From contig NZ_QFNM01000003.1 in NCBI RefSeq assembly GCF_003248455.1, positions 77,754 to 141,753 of the forward strand: a stretch of DNA of 64,000 nucleotides, given 5' to 3'. Under the pieces are notes generated by a model. That model was not told the DNA's origin, made no database searches, and saw only the letters and a list, made by a program, of their open reading frames with translations. This stretch comes from Brevundimonas sp. (GTDB taxonomy: Bacteria > Pseudomonadota > Alphaproteobacteria > Caulobacterales > Caulobacteraceae). A program made the translations under genes and the position numbers. Below are positions 8,029-16,963 of this stretch, one piece after another. Within the stretch, counting starts at the first letter, position 1. Each line of letters begins with the position of its first letter.

Positions 8029-9021
8029 TCAGTCGGCGCGGATCAGCCGCCGGCCATCAGGAGCTTTATCGATCTGAATTGGCAGCAGGGCCGCCAGCCG
8101 GTCCTCCAGCGCGCCTTCGCCCTCCAGCGGCAGGACCACCGTGACGCGCATACGCCCCAGCAAAGGATCGGCCAGGACCAGGGACTGATCGGAATACCGT
8201 GCGACGGCGGCGACGACGGCCGACAGGGGCGCGTCCTGGAACACTAGCCGGCGATTGCGCCAGGCCGTCGCCGTCTCGACGTCGACGGCGGCCTTGCGGA
8301 CGCCTGGCTTGCCTGGTTGGAAGTCCGCGCGTTCGCCCGGCGACAGCATCAGGGCGTCGCTCAGCGCGTTCCTGTCGGTCGCATCGCGCGTCGCCACCGC
8401 GACCCGCCCCTGCAAAAGCGAGATCTGCGCGCCATCGCCGGTCAGGGCGGTGACGAAGCGCGTGCCGGTCACGATCACCCGGCGGTCCCCGACCGCCACC
8501 TGGAAGGGACGGGCGGCGTCATGGGCCACCTCGAAATAGGCCGCGCCTCGCTCCAGCGTCGTGCGGCGTGCATCGTCCGCCAGGGCCACGCGGATGGCGG
8601 AACCGGCGTCCAGCGTAACGCGCGTCCCGTCGTCGAGGGCGACGTCGGTGATCCGGCCGGGTGCGGCCTCGTAAATCCGGCTCCGTTCCGCGCCGTTCAA
8701 CATCGGGACCAACATGACGGCGACGGCGACGGCCGCTGCGGCGAAGCCTGACGCCGCCAACAAGGGGCGGCGCGTCACCGACTTGCGCTCGGTGCGGCGC
8801 AGCGCCGCCAGGTCGCCGGCGAAGGCGCCGCGCAAAGGTTCCAGCGCCGCCTGGTCTGCTTTGGCCCGTTCGTACTGACGCAGGTGATCGGGGTCGGACT
8901 CCAGCCAAGCCAGCAGCGCCGCCTGCTCGCGCGCGCCTGCGCCCGGCCGCGCCATGCGGGCCAGCCACGCCTCGGCCGTCCTGGGACGGGCGAGGGTCAG
9001 GATGTTCAGACGCTCCAGCAT
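8029..9021 (-). CDS. FecR-family anti-sigma factor
   Basis: The 330-residue transmembrane regulator has a cytoplasmic N-terminal domain (DUF4880-like; AWLARMARPGAG and LAWLESDPDHLRQYERA, residues 15-55), a single membrane helix (about 85-110, Ala/Val-rich), then the periplasmic FecR domain (DVALDDGTRVTLDAGS, GAAYFEVAHDAARPF) and a C-terminal STN-binding portion. It would hold the adjacent sigma factor and be relieved when the downstream receptor binds ligand. The gene lies 87 bases after the sigma gene and 72 before the receptor gene, all on the minus strand. Confidence 0.9.
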   Translation of the reverse strand: MLERLNILTLARPRTAEAWLARMARPGAGAREQAALLAWLESDPDHLRQYERAKADQAALEPLRGAFAGDLAALRRTERKSVTRRPLLAASGFAAAAVAVAVMLVPMLNGAERSRIYEAAPGRITDVALDDGTRVTLDAGSAIRVALADDARRTTLERGAAYFEVAHDAARPFQVAVGDRRVIVTGTRFVTALTGDGAQISLLQGRVAVATRDATDRNALSDALMLSPGERADFQPGKPGVRKAAVDVETATAWRNRRLVFQDAPLSAVVAAVARYSDQSLVLADPLLGRMRVTVVLPLEGEGALEDRLAALLPIQIDKAPDGRRLIRAD

Positions 9022-9108
9022 CAGCGTGGCGAATTCCTTTCAAACGGGCCGGGCGAGTCGTCTTTGCGGCCCGCCTCAAAAAGCACAACGATCCAGATGC
9101 GGGACACC

Positions 9109-9597
9109 TCAGCCGCCCCGCGATTTCTTCAGCTGACGGAGGGCTTCGGCGATGTGTTTCTCCACCATGCTGACCGATACGCCCAGTCGTCCGGCGATCT
9201 GGCGATAGGTCAGGTTTTCGAACCGATGCAGCAGAAAGGCGTCGCGGGTCTTGGGCGGCAGGGCGCGGATCACGGCGGCGGCCGCCGCCAGGTCCTGGCG
9301 GCGAATCAGGCCGGTCTCGGCGTCGGGCGTCTCGCTGGCGACGGCGCGCTGCCCGTTGTCCAGATCATGGATGTCATGGGCGCTGCGTCGCGCGGTCTCG
9401 CGTCCGTCGGCCTTCCAGCGGTCCGACTGGATGTTGCGGGCGATGACGAACAGCAGGGGGCGGGCGTCGGCGCTATTAAGGTCGTGACCGGCGCGGTGGA
9501 AGCGCGCGAAGGCCTCCTGGGCCGCATCCTCGGCGTCGCCGGCGCCGCGCGTCTTGCGCAGCAGATAGGCGATCAGGTCGGCGCGCAGCCGGATCAC
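9109..9597 (-). CDS. FecI-like ECF sigma factor
   Basis: Region 2 (GAGDAEDAAQEAFARF, residues ~15-30) and region 4 (ALPPKTRDAFLLHRFENLTYRQIAGRLGV) are clear, followed by SMVEKHIAEALRQL, as in FecI-type sigma factors. The start is uncertain. A longer frame begins at GTG 9687, but it would run through the transcription terminator of the upstream receptor gene at 9632-9659. A GTG at 9597 with GAGG five bases before it avoids this and is preferred here. With 9597 the protein has 162 residues, slightly short at its N-terminus. It heads the sigma-FecR-receptor operon. Confidence 0.85.
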   Translation of the reverse strand: MIRLRADLIAYLLRKTRGAGDAEDAAQEAFARFHRAGHDLNSADARPLLFVIARNIQSDRWKADGRETARRSAHDIHDLDNGQRAVASETPDAETGLIRRQDLAAAAAVIRALPPKTRDAFLLHRFENLTYRQIAGRLGVSVSMVEKHIAEALRQLKKSRGG

Positions 9598-9624
9598 CGC
9601 GGCCTCGGCGAGGTCCGGCGCAGG

Positions 9625-9659
9625 CGCAAAGACGCCCCCTCCTGAAAGGGAGGAGGCGT
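9625..9659 (-). terminator. Rho-independent terminator after the 920-aa receptor gene
   Basis: On the minus strand ACGCCTCCTCC pairs with GGAGGGGGCGT across a short loop, with one G-U wobble that pairs only in the minus-strand transcript, and is followed by a T-rich run (CTTT). It lies 70-100 bases after the stop of the receptor gene at 9733. It overlaps the longest possible frame of the sigma gene, which bears on that gene's start. Confidence 0.75.
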
Positions 9660-9732
9660 TTCGGCGAGGCGAACGCGCGGGGATCACGCGCTCGCCCGAC
9701 AGTTTGGGCCGAAGATCAGGTCCACGAACGGA

Positions 9733-12495
9733 TCAGAACTCCATCCGCAGGCCCAGATTGATCCGGCGTCCCGACAATTCGTACATCGTGGGGAAGGACG
9801 GATCCATCGTGTAGCCCTTTGTCGCCTCGTCGGTGACGTTGATGCCTTCCAGGTTGATCTGGATGGCGTCGGTCACGCGATAGCTGGCCGACAGATCGAC
9901 CTGGCCATAGCCCTCGCGCCAGATCGGATACATTTCGTAGCCGATGGCTTCGACGTATTTGTCCTTGAAGTTGTAGGACGCCCGCGCCTGGAACCTGGTG
10001 TTCTCGTAGAAGAGGGTGACGTTGTAGGTGTTGTCGGCCAAGCCGATCGGCGGAGTGGGGATGCCCAGTTTGGACGTGCCGGTCAGCGAACTGTCCAGCA
10101 CGGTGTAGTTGGCGTTGATCCCGAACCCTTCCAGCGGCGCGTAGAACTGGCCGAACGGCACGACGGCGACCAGTTCGACCCCGCTGACGTCATAGGAGCC
10201 GGGCTCGTTGATCGGTTGATAGACGTCGAAGGTATAGACGCCGTCGATGGTGCCGTTGGCGTTGTATTTGGTCACGTTCGGCACCGTGCCCGTCAGGGCC
10301 TGGCGCACCACGCCCTCGATCTCCTTCCAGAAGTACGAGACCGCCAGCAGTCCGCCGTCGCCCAGATATTGCTCCAGCCCGACTTCCCACTGCTTGGCGT
10401 AGGTCGGCTTCAGGTTGGGGTTGCCGTCGGTGAAGCGGAACGAGTTGAAGCTGGCCGTGCGCTTGTAGGCCAAGTCGGTCAGGGCCGGGCGGATCAGGGT
10501 CTCCGACGCCGCCGCGCGCAAGATCAGGCGGTCGGTCAGTTCGGCCGTGACATTCAGGCTGGGCAGCACCTTGTCGTAGCTGCCGTCGCTGGATACCGGA
10601 TCGGGCGTATAGCCGGTCGTGCCGTTCGGGTTTTGAATCTGATGATAGCCCGACGAGGTGATCGAGGTGTCGACATAACGCGCCCCGCCGTTGACCGAGA
10701 CCGGCACCGGACCGATGTCGAAATTCAGGTCGGCCATGGCGTACAGCGACAGAACCTCTTCCGACACTTCGTAGTAGTCGCCAGGGGCGAACGGGGTGAA
10801 GAAGCCGTCGTAGCGGAAGGTGCGACGCGCATAGTCGTTCGACACCTGGCTCCAGTTCAGATCGCGGACGCTGAAGGCCCCGCCCGGAACCAGGTCGCCG
10901 ATCGGCGTCAGTTCGCTTTGCGACATCGGACGGTTCAGATAGTCGACGCGGCCCGGCCCGGTCCCTTGGATGTTCAAGGCGCCGTACTGCCGCTCCTTGG
11001 ACTTGTCCGTGTAACGCGCGCCGAACTGCACGCTGGTCAGGGCCGGAAAAAAGTCCAGTCCCAGATATTTGGTGAAATCGATCTGGGCGGCGTATTTGTC
11101 GTCGGTGATCTGCTCCAGCGTCGTTTCATAGGCTTCGAACAGATAGCTCTGGGGCGAGTCGTACATGTCGATCGAGGCAGGGTTGGCGCTCTTGACCGTT
11201 TCGCCGCCGTCTGCGGTCCAGCGGGTGCGCGACGGCGCATAGGCGACATGCTTCAGGTTGGCGTAGTCCAGCGTCTTCTCGGCGCCGGAATAGCCGGCCA
11301 GGGCGTGCAGCTTCCAGCTGTCGCCGCTCCAGTTCAGCTCCGCCCCGAACTGGCGATAGTCGGTCTCGTTGATCTGCTCCTTGCTGAGCATCTCGTGCTG
11401 GGTGAGGGTGTAGGAGACGTCGCGCAGCACCACCATGCCGTGGTCGGCCAGCGTGGTGTCGTCGTACTCGTGGATGGTCTCCAGCGTCGAACGGCTGGAC
11501 GCCGAATAGGCCGCCGCATCGTACTGGTCCTCGGTGGTCTCGTAGCGGCCGATCAGGGCGTCGAACGCCAGGCTGAAGCTGGACGATGGCCGGTATTGCA
11601 GCGACAGGGCGCCGCCCCATTGATCCTGAGTGTTCAGATAGGCGCGGTCGCCCACCTTATCCTGGAAGATGATGCGATCGGTCTCGTTCGTGTCCGCGCG
11701 ATTGCGGACGATCACGCCGGCGTCGCGGGCCAGGACGGCGGCGGCCTGCGTTCCGCGCGCGCCTGTCGATGTCGCCAAAAAACGGCTCATCGGACGGAAG
11801 TTGATGCCCGATTCCGAATCCGTTCGGTTGGTCCGACGCGCCGTGGAAAACGACAACAGCGCGCCCCAGTCGCCCCAGGTGTCGCTGGCCAGGAAGGACA
11901 GTTTCGGGTCGGTCTTTTCCGAGATGGAGTTGTAGGCGCCCTCGACGGCCGCGACTACGCGCCGGCCATCGTAATCGAACGGACGCGCGGTCGAGATGTT
12001 GACCGAACCGGCGATGCCGCCTTCCTCGTCCGCCGCGCGGGGCGACTTCTGGACCGTGACCTGCTGGATGATTTCCGAGGCGAAGATGTCGAACTCGACA
12101 TCGCGACCGCCGCTGCCGGAGGCGGTCGCCAGGCCGTTGATGGTGACGAAGGTGAATTCGCTGGGCAGGCCGCGCACCGAAACACGCTGGCCCAAGCCCT
12201 TGTTGCGCTCGATGGTCACACCGGGGATGCGCTGAAGCGCTTCCGCCAGGTTCTGCTCGGGGAAGTTGGCGACGTCCGTCGCCACGATCGAGTCGGAAAA
12301 GCCGATCGTCCTGCGCTTGATGTCGACGGCTTCTTCCAGGCTGCGGCGATAGCTGCCGGTGACGATGATCTCGTCGACCTGGGATACATCGGCCGGAATC
12401 CGAGCCTGGACCTGATCGGTCGCCTGCGCTGCGGCCGCGAACGGCGAGGCGGCGGCGACGACCAGCGCCGTCGTGCCGAGAATTTGGTTCTTCAT
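9733..12495 (-). CDS. TonB-dependent receptor (920 aa)
   Basis: Signal peptide (residues 1-24, AAAAQA-T), a TonB-box-like DEIIVTGSY at about 42, the plug (SDSIVATDVANFPEQNLAEAL, then RIPGVTIER and VSVRGLP) and a barrel ending LGLRMEF. It lacks an STN domain, so it is not expected to signal through the adjacent FecR. Its start lies 140 bases after the PI-PLC/PAP2 phosphatase gene on the same strand, and it has its own terminator. The position at the end of a phosphatase operon suggests import of a phosphorylated or phosphatase-released compound; the substrate is unproven. Confidence 0.9.
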   Translation of the reverse strand: MKNQILGTTALVVAAASPFAAAAQATDQVQARIPADVSQVDEIIVTGSYRRSLEEAVDIKRRTIGFSDSIVATDVANFPEQNLAEALQRIPGVTIERNKGLGQRVSVRGLPSEFTFVTINGLATASGSGGRDVEFDIFASEIIQQVTVQKSPRAADEEGGIAGSVNISTARPFDYDGRRVVAAVEGAYNSISEKTDPKLSFLASDTWGDWGALLSFSTARRTNRTDSESGINFRPMSRFLATSTGARGTQAAAVLARDAGVIVRNRADTNETDRIIFQDKVGDRAYLNTQDQWGGALSLQYRPSSSFSLAFDALIGRYETTEDQYDAAAYSASSRSTLETIHEYDDTTLADHGMVVLRDVSYTLTQHEMLSKEQINETDYRQFGAELNWSGDSWKLHALAGYSGAEKTLDYANLKHVAYAPSRTRWTADGGETVKSANPASIDMYDSPQSYLFEAYETTLEQITDDKYAAQIDFTKYLGLDFFPALTSVQFGARYTDKSKERQYGALNIQGTGPGRVDYLNRPMSQSELTPIGDLVPGGAFSVRDLNWSQVSNDYARRTFRYDGFFTPFAPGDYYEVSEEVLSLYAMADLNFDIGPVPVSVNGGARYVDTSITSSGYHQIQNPNGTTGYTPDPVSSDGSYDKVLPSLNVTAELTDRLILRAAASETLIRPALTDLAYKRTASFNSFRFTDGNPNLKPTYAKQWEVGLEQYLGDGGLLAVSYFWKEIEGVVRQALTGTVPNVTKYNANGTIDGVYTFDVYQPINEPGSYDVSGVELVAVVPFGQFYAPLEGFGINANYTVLDSSLTGTSKLGIPTPPIGLADNTYNVTLFYENTRFQARASYNFKDKYVEAIGYEMYPIWREGYGQVDLSASYRVTDAIQINLEGINVTDEATKGYTMDPSFPTMYELSGRRINLGLRMEF

Positions 12496-12517
12496 TTGGA
12501 CTACCCCCAGAGAGCTT

Positions 12518-12543
12518 GACGTGTCTCACCCGCGAAACACGTC
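12518..12543 (-). promoter_or_regulatory. Stem-loop in the leader of the 920-aa receptor gene
   Basis: GACGTGT and ACACGTC form a perfect 7-bp stem with a 12-base loop, 23-48 bases before the receptor start. There is no T run, so it is not a standard terminator. It could protect the 3' end of the upstream phosphatase message or affect translation. Confidence 0.35.
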
Positions 12544-12635
12544 GACCGAACCTGGCGTCACGCCGGCCGATCTACCGCCCTCAACGACGGCGTCACCTCG
12601 CCCCTCAGCGTGTGACAGAGGATTTCATTCAATGT

Positions 12636-14471
12636 TCACGGCGCTGTCGCGTTCGGCCCGGCGCCCACCTCCGCATCGGCCCTGACGAGCGCCGCCTGCA
12701 CCTCGACCCGCGCCGCCTCCATGTCGCGACGGAAAGTCTCAGAGCGGTGTTCGGCGCCGTAGATGACCGCGCCCGAGAGGATGCCGGCCTCGGCCGCGCT
12801 GTAGCTGTGCGAGCCGCAGATGAAGCGGCTTTCGGCGAATTCGCGCCCACGCGCATAAAGGGCGTCCGCGCGTTGCGGCGCCAGTTCGGCCAGGATCATG
12901 GCGGTATGCATCCCGTGTGCAGAGTGGCCCGACGGATAGTCGGGATTGCCCGCCAGATGATCGCTCTTGGCCTCGCAGATCGGCTGGTCGCCGTCGATGT
13001 AGGGGCGCTTGGTTCCCCAATAGTCCTTGGCCGCGCCCACGACCGAACGGTCGTCGCCCGCGCGATCCAGCAGGGCCGTCAGCACCGGGGCCCGTTCCGG
13101 CGTCAGGCGCACGCCCAGGGCTTGGGCGAAATGATCGTATTGATCGCCGGACACATCGGCCGTCGCCAAGTCCCACCGCGCCGTGCCCTGCAAGGCGCGG
13201 GTCTCGCGGAAGACCTCGGCGTCGGCGCGGGCGCGGGGCGAACCCGGCAGGGGCGGCGGGGCCAGCACCGTCGTCAGGTTCGGCCGATCCGCCGGCGCCA
13301 GATAGCCGCGCACGGGTGCGTCGGTCGCCATCTCGACCGCCAGCCCGCCGCAGCGCGCCGCAGCCCGTATCGGATTGCACGCCGCCGCCTGGGCGCCCGG
13401 CAGACGGACCTCATAGGCGGGAAAACGCGGATCGGCCCAGTAATAGTCGGTCGAGACATATTGCGCCCCGCTGGTGAAGGCGGCGGAGCGTCGCGTCACG
13501 TCGCCGCTCCTGGCCTCGACCGTGTCGGCGTCGGCGCGGGTGCGCACGATGAAGCCCTGGCGCACGGCCGCGCGGATTCGATCCTGCTGGCCCACAGGGT
13601 CGTTCAGCGTCAGATAGGCGGCGGCGGGACTGGCCTCGTCGGCGTTGACGAACAGGACCCGTCCCTGGAGGGACGGCCGTCCCGCCGCATAGCCGCCCGC
13701 CTTTTCGGGCCCTTCGTCCAGGGCGAAGAAGACCCTGCCGCGCGCCTCGCCCATCGTCGGCCAACCGCCCGCCAGCACGCCTTCGCGCAGTGTTGCATGG
13801 TCGCCGCGCACCTGGTCCGGCGTTATCAGGCGAGAGGCGTCGAAGACCGAGCGGATTTCGGCGTCCAGCGTGTCCCAAGCCGCTGCGTCGAAATTCAGCG
13901 GCGTCACCCCGCCCGGCATCGAGGCCGCGCCGGCCTTGGCGTTCAGCATGATCAGGATGGGCGCGTGGTCGGGATGGGCGGTCGACCAGTCCCGAATCTG
14001 GATCAGGCAGGTCACGAAGGTCAGGCAGGAGCTGCGGAAATCCACGTCCGGCATATGAAGCACCTTCATCCCCGGCCGCGCCATGGCGTCCTGGAAAGCC
14101 TGGCTTGTCGGAACGCCCGATCGTGCGCCGCCCAGGGCCGAGGCCGGTCGGGCATAGCGCCCGCCATGCGGATCGTTCAGCACGTCGATCTCCAGCTGGC
14201 GCGCGCCGGCCTCCAACTGCTCGACCAGCGGGCGGTGTGCGTAATCCAGTCCCGCCGCGCCGGGATCGACCGCCGTCAACGCCGCCAGTTCCGCCTCGGG
14301 AATGGCCAGCTTGTAGCTGTTGTGGGTGCCGACCACGGCGATGTCGTTCATTCGCAACGACCGATCCATCCACGCCCGCGCGCAGGCGTCGCCGCCCGCT
14401 GCGCCGACATCGGCCGCCGCCGGTTGGCACGACGACGCGCCCAGGACCAGGGCGATGACAAGAGCGCTCAT
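12636..14471 (-). CDS. PI-PLC (C1-like) fused to class A PAP2 acid phosphatase
   Basis: A 611-residue exported fusion. After a signal sequence (possible lipidation at Cys15, but the lipobox ASSC is weak), residues ~40-390 resemble Ca2+-dependent phosphatidylinositol-specific phospholipase C: VVGTHNSYK with the catalytic-type His50, a QLEIDVLNDP segment and a central HPDHAPILIMLNAK. Residues ~440-600 are a class A acid phosphatase with KX6RP (from 482), PSGH (513) and SRX5H (548). The final Asp of the class A motif (H-X3-D) is Ala (HSYSA). ATG 14471 is chosen because it has a GGAGAT site and begins the signal peptide. It would cleave phospholipid head groups and dephosphorylate products outside the cytoplasm. 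Confidence 0.85.
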   Translation of the reverse strand: MSALVIALVLGASSCQPAAADVGAAGGDACARAWMDRSLRMNDIAVVGTHNSYKLAIPEAELAALTAVDPGAAGLDYAHRPLVEQLEAGARQLEIDVLNDPHGGRYARPASALGGARSGVPTSQAFQDAMARPGMKVLHMPDVDFRSSCLTFVTCLIQIRDWSTAHPDHAPILIMLNAKAGAASMPGGVTPLNFDAAAWDTLDAEIRSVFDASRLITPDQVRGDHATLREGVLAGGWPTMGEARGRVFFALDEGPEKAGGYAAGRPSLQGRVLFVNADEASPAAAYLTLNDPVGQQDRIRAAVRQGFIVRTRADADTVEARSGDVTRRSAAFTSGAQYVSTDYYWADPRFPAYEVRLPGAQAAACNPIRAAARCGGLAVEMATDAPVRGYLAPADRPNLTTVLAPPPLPGSPRARADAEVFRETRALQGTARWDLATADVSGDQYDHFAQALGVRLTPERAPVLTALLDRAGDDRSVVGAAKDYWGTKRPYIDGDQPICEAKSDHLAGNPDYPSGHSAHGMHTAMILAELAPQRADALYARGREFAESRFICGSHSYSAAEAGILSGAVIYGAEHRSETFRRDMEAARVEVQAALVRADAEVGAGPNATAP

Positions 14472-14540
14472 GATCGATCTCCAGGAAGACGCGGCCGGAC
14501 ATCGGGCGTCCCTCAGACAACGACCGTGAACCACGCTTCC

Positions 14541-14558
14541 TCAACAGCCGCGTGACAG
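14541..14558 (-). promoter_or_regulatory. PhoB-box-like direct repeat upstream of the PI-PLC/PAP2 gene
   Basis: On the minus strand CTGTCAC and CTGTTGA are separated by four bases, the spacing of a PhoB box (two CTGTCAT-like heptamers). The first heptamer matches 6 of 7 and the second only the first four bases. It lies about 70 bases before ATG 14471, in the widest gap within the run of four phosphatase genes. Phosphate-starvation control would fit the genes, but the match is partial. Confidence 0.35.
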
Positions 14559-14583
14559 GGCGCCGCCAAGATCAGCCCCGGTC

Positions 14584-14598
14584 GACGCGAGTCGCGTC
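14584..14598 (-). other. Small stem-loop after the PAP2 lipoprotein gene
   Basis: GACGCG and CGCGTC pair around an AGT loop, overlapping the stop codon of the PAP2 gene. It has no T run and probably marks a message-stability element between two operon genes. Confidence 0.3.
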
Positions 14599-15368
14599 TA
14601 GCGGCTCGTCTGACGCGCCTTGGCCAGTTCGCGCCGGGCGATGGCGAAGTCGGCCTGGAAAGCCGGGTCGGCCTTGAGAGCGGCGAACAGGGCGGCGCCG
14701 ACGATGCGGCCGGCCTCGACGTCGCTGGCGTAGTGGACGCCGCAGATCGCCCGGCTGTCGCCATAGGCCAGGCCGCGCGCCAGGATCTGGTCGGCCCGGT
14801 CCGGCGCCATTTCCGACAGGACCAACGCCCAGGCCCAGCCCAGGGCGGCGTGGCCTGACGGATAGGAACCGCTGGCGGCCAGCCATGGTTCGGGCGGGAC
14901 ACAGATCCGGGCGGGCTCGGTCACGAAGGGGCGGGGGCGGATGAAGCCGCGCTTGGCGGGCGTCTGCACCGTTTCCAGATCGCCGAGCATTCGGCCGAGC
15001 AGCCGGGTCAGGACCGGCATCCGCTCAGGCGCGAAGGCGACGCCCAAGGCTTCGTCGAAGACGCGAGGCGCGCTGGGAGTCTCGATCTCATTGTCGGCGC
15101 GGGCCTGGTGCCATCGCGGCGTGCCTTGAAGCTCGCGCGTCGCGCGATAGGCGGCGATGTCGCCCTGTTCACGCAGAGAACCGGCCGCCGGCGGCGGCGG
15201 CAGGAAGGCGGCGGCGTTCGGCGCGGCCTCCTTGGGCAGATAACCGTGCGGATGGTCGCGAAAGCCCGTCCAGAAGGCCGGGGCGGGGGAGGGCGCAGAA
15301 GCGCAGCCGACAAGGGCGAACGCCAGGGCGGTCGCCGCGAGGCGACCGCCGATACGATGTGGGGGCAT
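14598..15368 (-). CDS. Class A PAP2 acid phosphatase, lipoprotein
   Basis: The 256-residue protein has a lipoprotein signal (LVGC, Cys ~22). The class A acid phosphatase signature is complete: KX6RP (KRGFIRPRP), PSGH (YPSGHAALG) and SRX5HX3D (SRAICGVHYASD). It hydrolyses phosphomonoesters from a membrane-anchored position in the periplasm. Its sequence around these motifs parallels the C-terminal half of the neighbouring fusion protein, suggesting an old duplication in which only this copy kept the terminal Asp. The start at ATG 15368 is set by the signal peptide; longer frames upstream overlap the PhoD gene and are not protein-like. Confidence 0.9.
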   Translation of the reverse strand: MPPHRIGGRLAATALAFALVGCASAPSPAPAFWTGFRDHPHGYLPKEAAPNAAAFLPPPPAAGSLREQGDIAAYRATRELQGTPRWHQARADNEIETPSAPRVFDEALGVAFAPERMPVLTRLLGRMLGDLETVQTPAKRGFIRPRPFVTEPARICVPPEPWLAASGSYPSGHAALGWAWALVLSEMAPDRADQILARGLAYGDSRAICGVHYASDVEAGRIVGAALFAALKADPAFQADFAIARRELAKARQTSR

Positions 15369-15391
15369 GGTGACTTCAGGTTCTGCGGGGT

Positions 15392-16963
15392 TCAGGCGAT
15401 CTGGGCGCCGGGTCGGCCGTCCTCGACGACCCATGTGTTCAGGGTGGAGAGGGTCGCCTTCGGATCGCGGACGTCGCTGATGGCCTGATAGCGCGTGGTC
15501 GTTCGGTCGGGCGTGACGTCCATGGACATATAGCCCCGCACGCGGCTGTCGAAGAACTTGATGTGCGGATTGGCCGGCATGGCCGACATCAGCCCGGCGT
15601 AAGGCGGGCCGCCCGAGGTGATCGAGGTGCCGACGAATTCGGTGGCCACGACGGGCGAGGTCTCGTCGCGGCTGTCCAGCAGCACGTCGTTGGTCCAGAA
15701 GGAGTGATAGTCGCCCGCCAGAACCACCGGATTGCGCGGCTTGATCGCGTGCAGCGCCTGCGTCATGCGATCGCGGGCGGCGGGGAAGCCGTCCCAGGTG
15801 TCGGTCCAATAGCGGGTCTCGCCGTTCGGGTTCTCGAACCGCAGGCCGGCCATGACCAGGTCCTGACCCAGGATGTTCCAGCGCGCCTCGGCGCCGGCCA
15901 AACCGTCATACAGCCAGCGCTCCTGCTCGAAGCCCAGGAAGGTGCGCGAAGGGTCGGCGCGGTCGAGGCACTGGGCGTCGGTCACGATCTGGCCCTTGGC
16001 GCCGCCCTCGTCCACGCAGGCCCCGCGCGACCGATACTGGCGGCCGTCCAGCATGAAGAACTCGGCCAGCTTGCCATAGCGGACGCGCTTGTGGATCGGC
16101 ATCTGCAGCCGGGCGTCGACCTGCGTCCGCCGGATCGGCATGGCCTCGTAGAAGGCGCGGTAGCCGGCGGCGCGGCGTTGCAGGAACGCCCTTGGCGCAT
16201 CGTCTCCATCGGTCCAGACGCCGGAATAGTTGTTCAGCACCTCGTGGTCGTCCCAAACGACCAGGCACGGCGCGGCGGCGTGGAGCCGTTGCAGGTCGGC
16301 ATCGGTCCGGTGCAGCGCATAGCGATTGCGGTAGCCGGCCAGCGTCGTGGCGTCCTCGAAGCCGTAGTTGCGCACATTGTTCGCCGCGCGGTCGCCGCGA
16401 CGGCTGTATTCGTAGATGTAGTCGCCGAGAAACAGGGTCAGGTCCGGGGCCTCGTCGGCCATGTGCCCATAGGCGCTGAAATAGCCGACCTCCCAGTTCG
16501 AGCAGGAGGCGACGGCGAGGCGCAGCCGATCCACCTCTGCGTTCGGCGCCGGGGCCGTGCGCGCCAGACCGACCGGGCTCTGCTGGCCGGCGGCGGTGAA
16601 GCGATACCAGTAGGGTCGGCCGGGGTTCAGTCCCTGGACCTCGATGTGCACGGCGTGCGCGGTCGCCGCGTCCGCCGTCGTGCGGCCCGCGGCGGCGATG
16701 TGGATGAAGCGCTCGTCCCTGGCGACTTCCCACAAGACGTCTATGGGCGCGGACAGGCCGCCCAGGCCATCGGGCGCGATCGGGTCCGCCGCCAGCCGGG
16801 TCCACAGGACAAAGCCGTCGGGCCACGGATCGCCGCTGGCCACGCCCAGCGGAAACAGATAGGCGCCGCCGGCGTTCGCCCTGCCGAACCGAAGCACGAC
16901 GGGGGCGGCGACGAGACCGCCGATCAGGGCGCGGCGGGAGAAGCCGGCGTTCAAGACGCTCAT
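15392..16963 (-). CDS. PhoD-like alkaline phosphatase/phosphodiesterase
   Basis: The 523-residue protein has a twin-arginine signal (SRRALIGG, residues 9-16). It has an N-terminal beta domain (LGVASGDPWPDGFVLWTRL) and a PhoD catalytic domain with SCSNWEVGY, FLGDYIYEY, VWDDHEVLNNY and LAGDYHSFW. Family members use Ca2+ and Fe3+ and are Tat-exported, hydrolysing phosphate mono- and diesters, including those from lipids and teichoic acids. Its ATG overlaps the stop of the calcineurin-like gene by 4 bases, and the PAP2 gene starts 23 bases after its end, so the three are probably one operon. Confidence 0.93.
   Translation of the reverse strand: MSVLNAGFSRRALIGGLVAAPVVLRFGRANAGGAYLFPLGVASGDPWPDGFVLWTRLAADPIAPDGLGGLSAPIDVLWEVARDERFIHIAAAGRTTADAATAHAVHIEVQGLNPGRPYWYRFTAAGQQSPVGLARTAPAPNAEVDRLRLAVASCSNWEVGYFSAYGHMADEAPDLTLFLGDYIYEYSRRGDRAANNVRNYGFEDATTLAGYRNRYALHRTDADLQRLHAAAPCLVVWDDHEVLNNYSGVWTDGDDAPRAFLQRRAAGYRAFYEAMPIRRTQVDARLQMPIHKRVRYGKLAEFFMLDGRQYRSRGACVDEGGAKGQIVTDAQCLDRADPSRTFLGFEQERWLYDGLAGAEARWNILGQDLVMAGLRFENPNGETRYWTDTWDGFPAARDRMTQALHAIKPRNPVVLAGDYHSFWTNDVLLDSRDETSPVVATEFVGTSITSGGPPYAGLMSAMPANPHIKFFDSRVRGYMSMDVTPDRTTTRYQAISDVRDPKATLSTLNTWVVEDGRPGAQIA

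Noticed and set aside
10216..12519. 767-residue plus-strand frame opposite a TonB receptor
   Set aside because: Arg/Val/Gly-rich with no domain; the minus strand encodes a complete receptor.
12516..14555. 679-residue plus-strand frame
   Set aside because: Opposite the PI-PLC/PAP2 fusion, which has clear catalytic motifs; the frame has no recognisable features.
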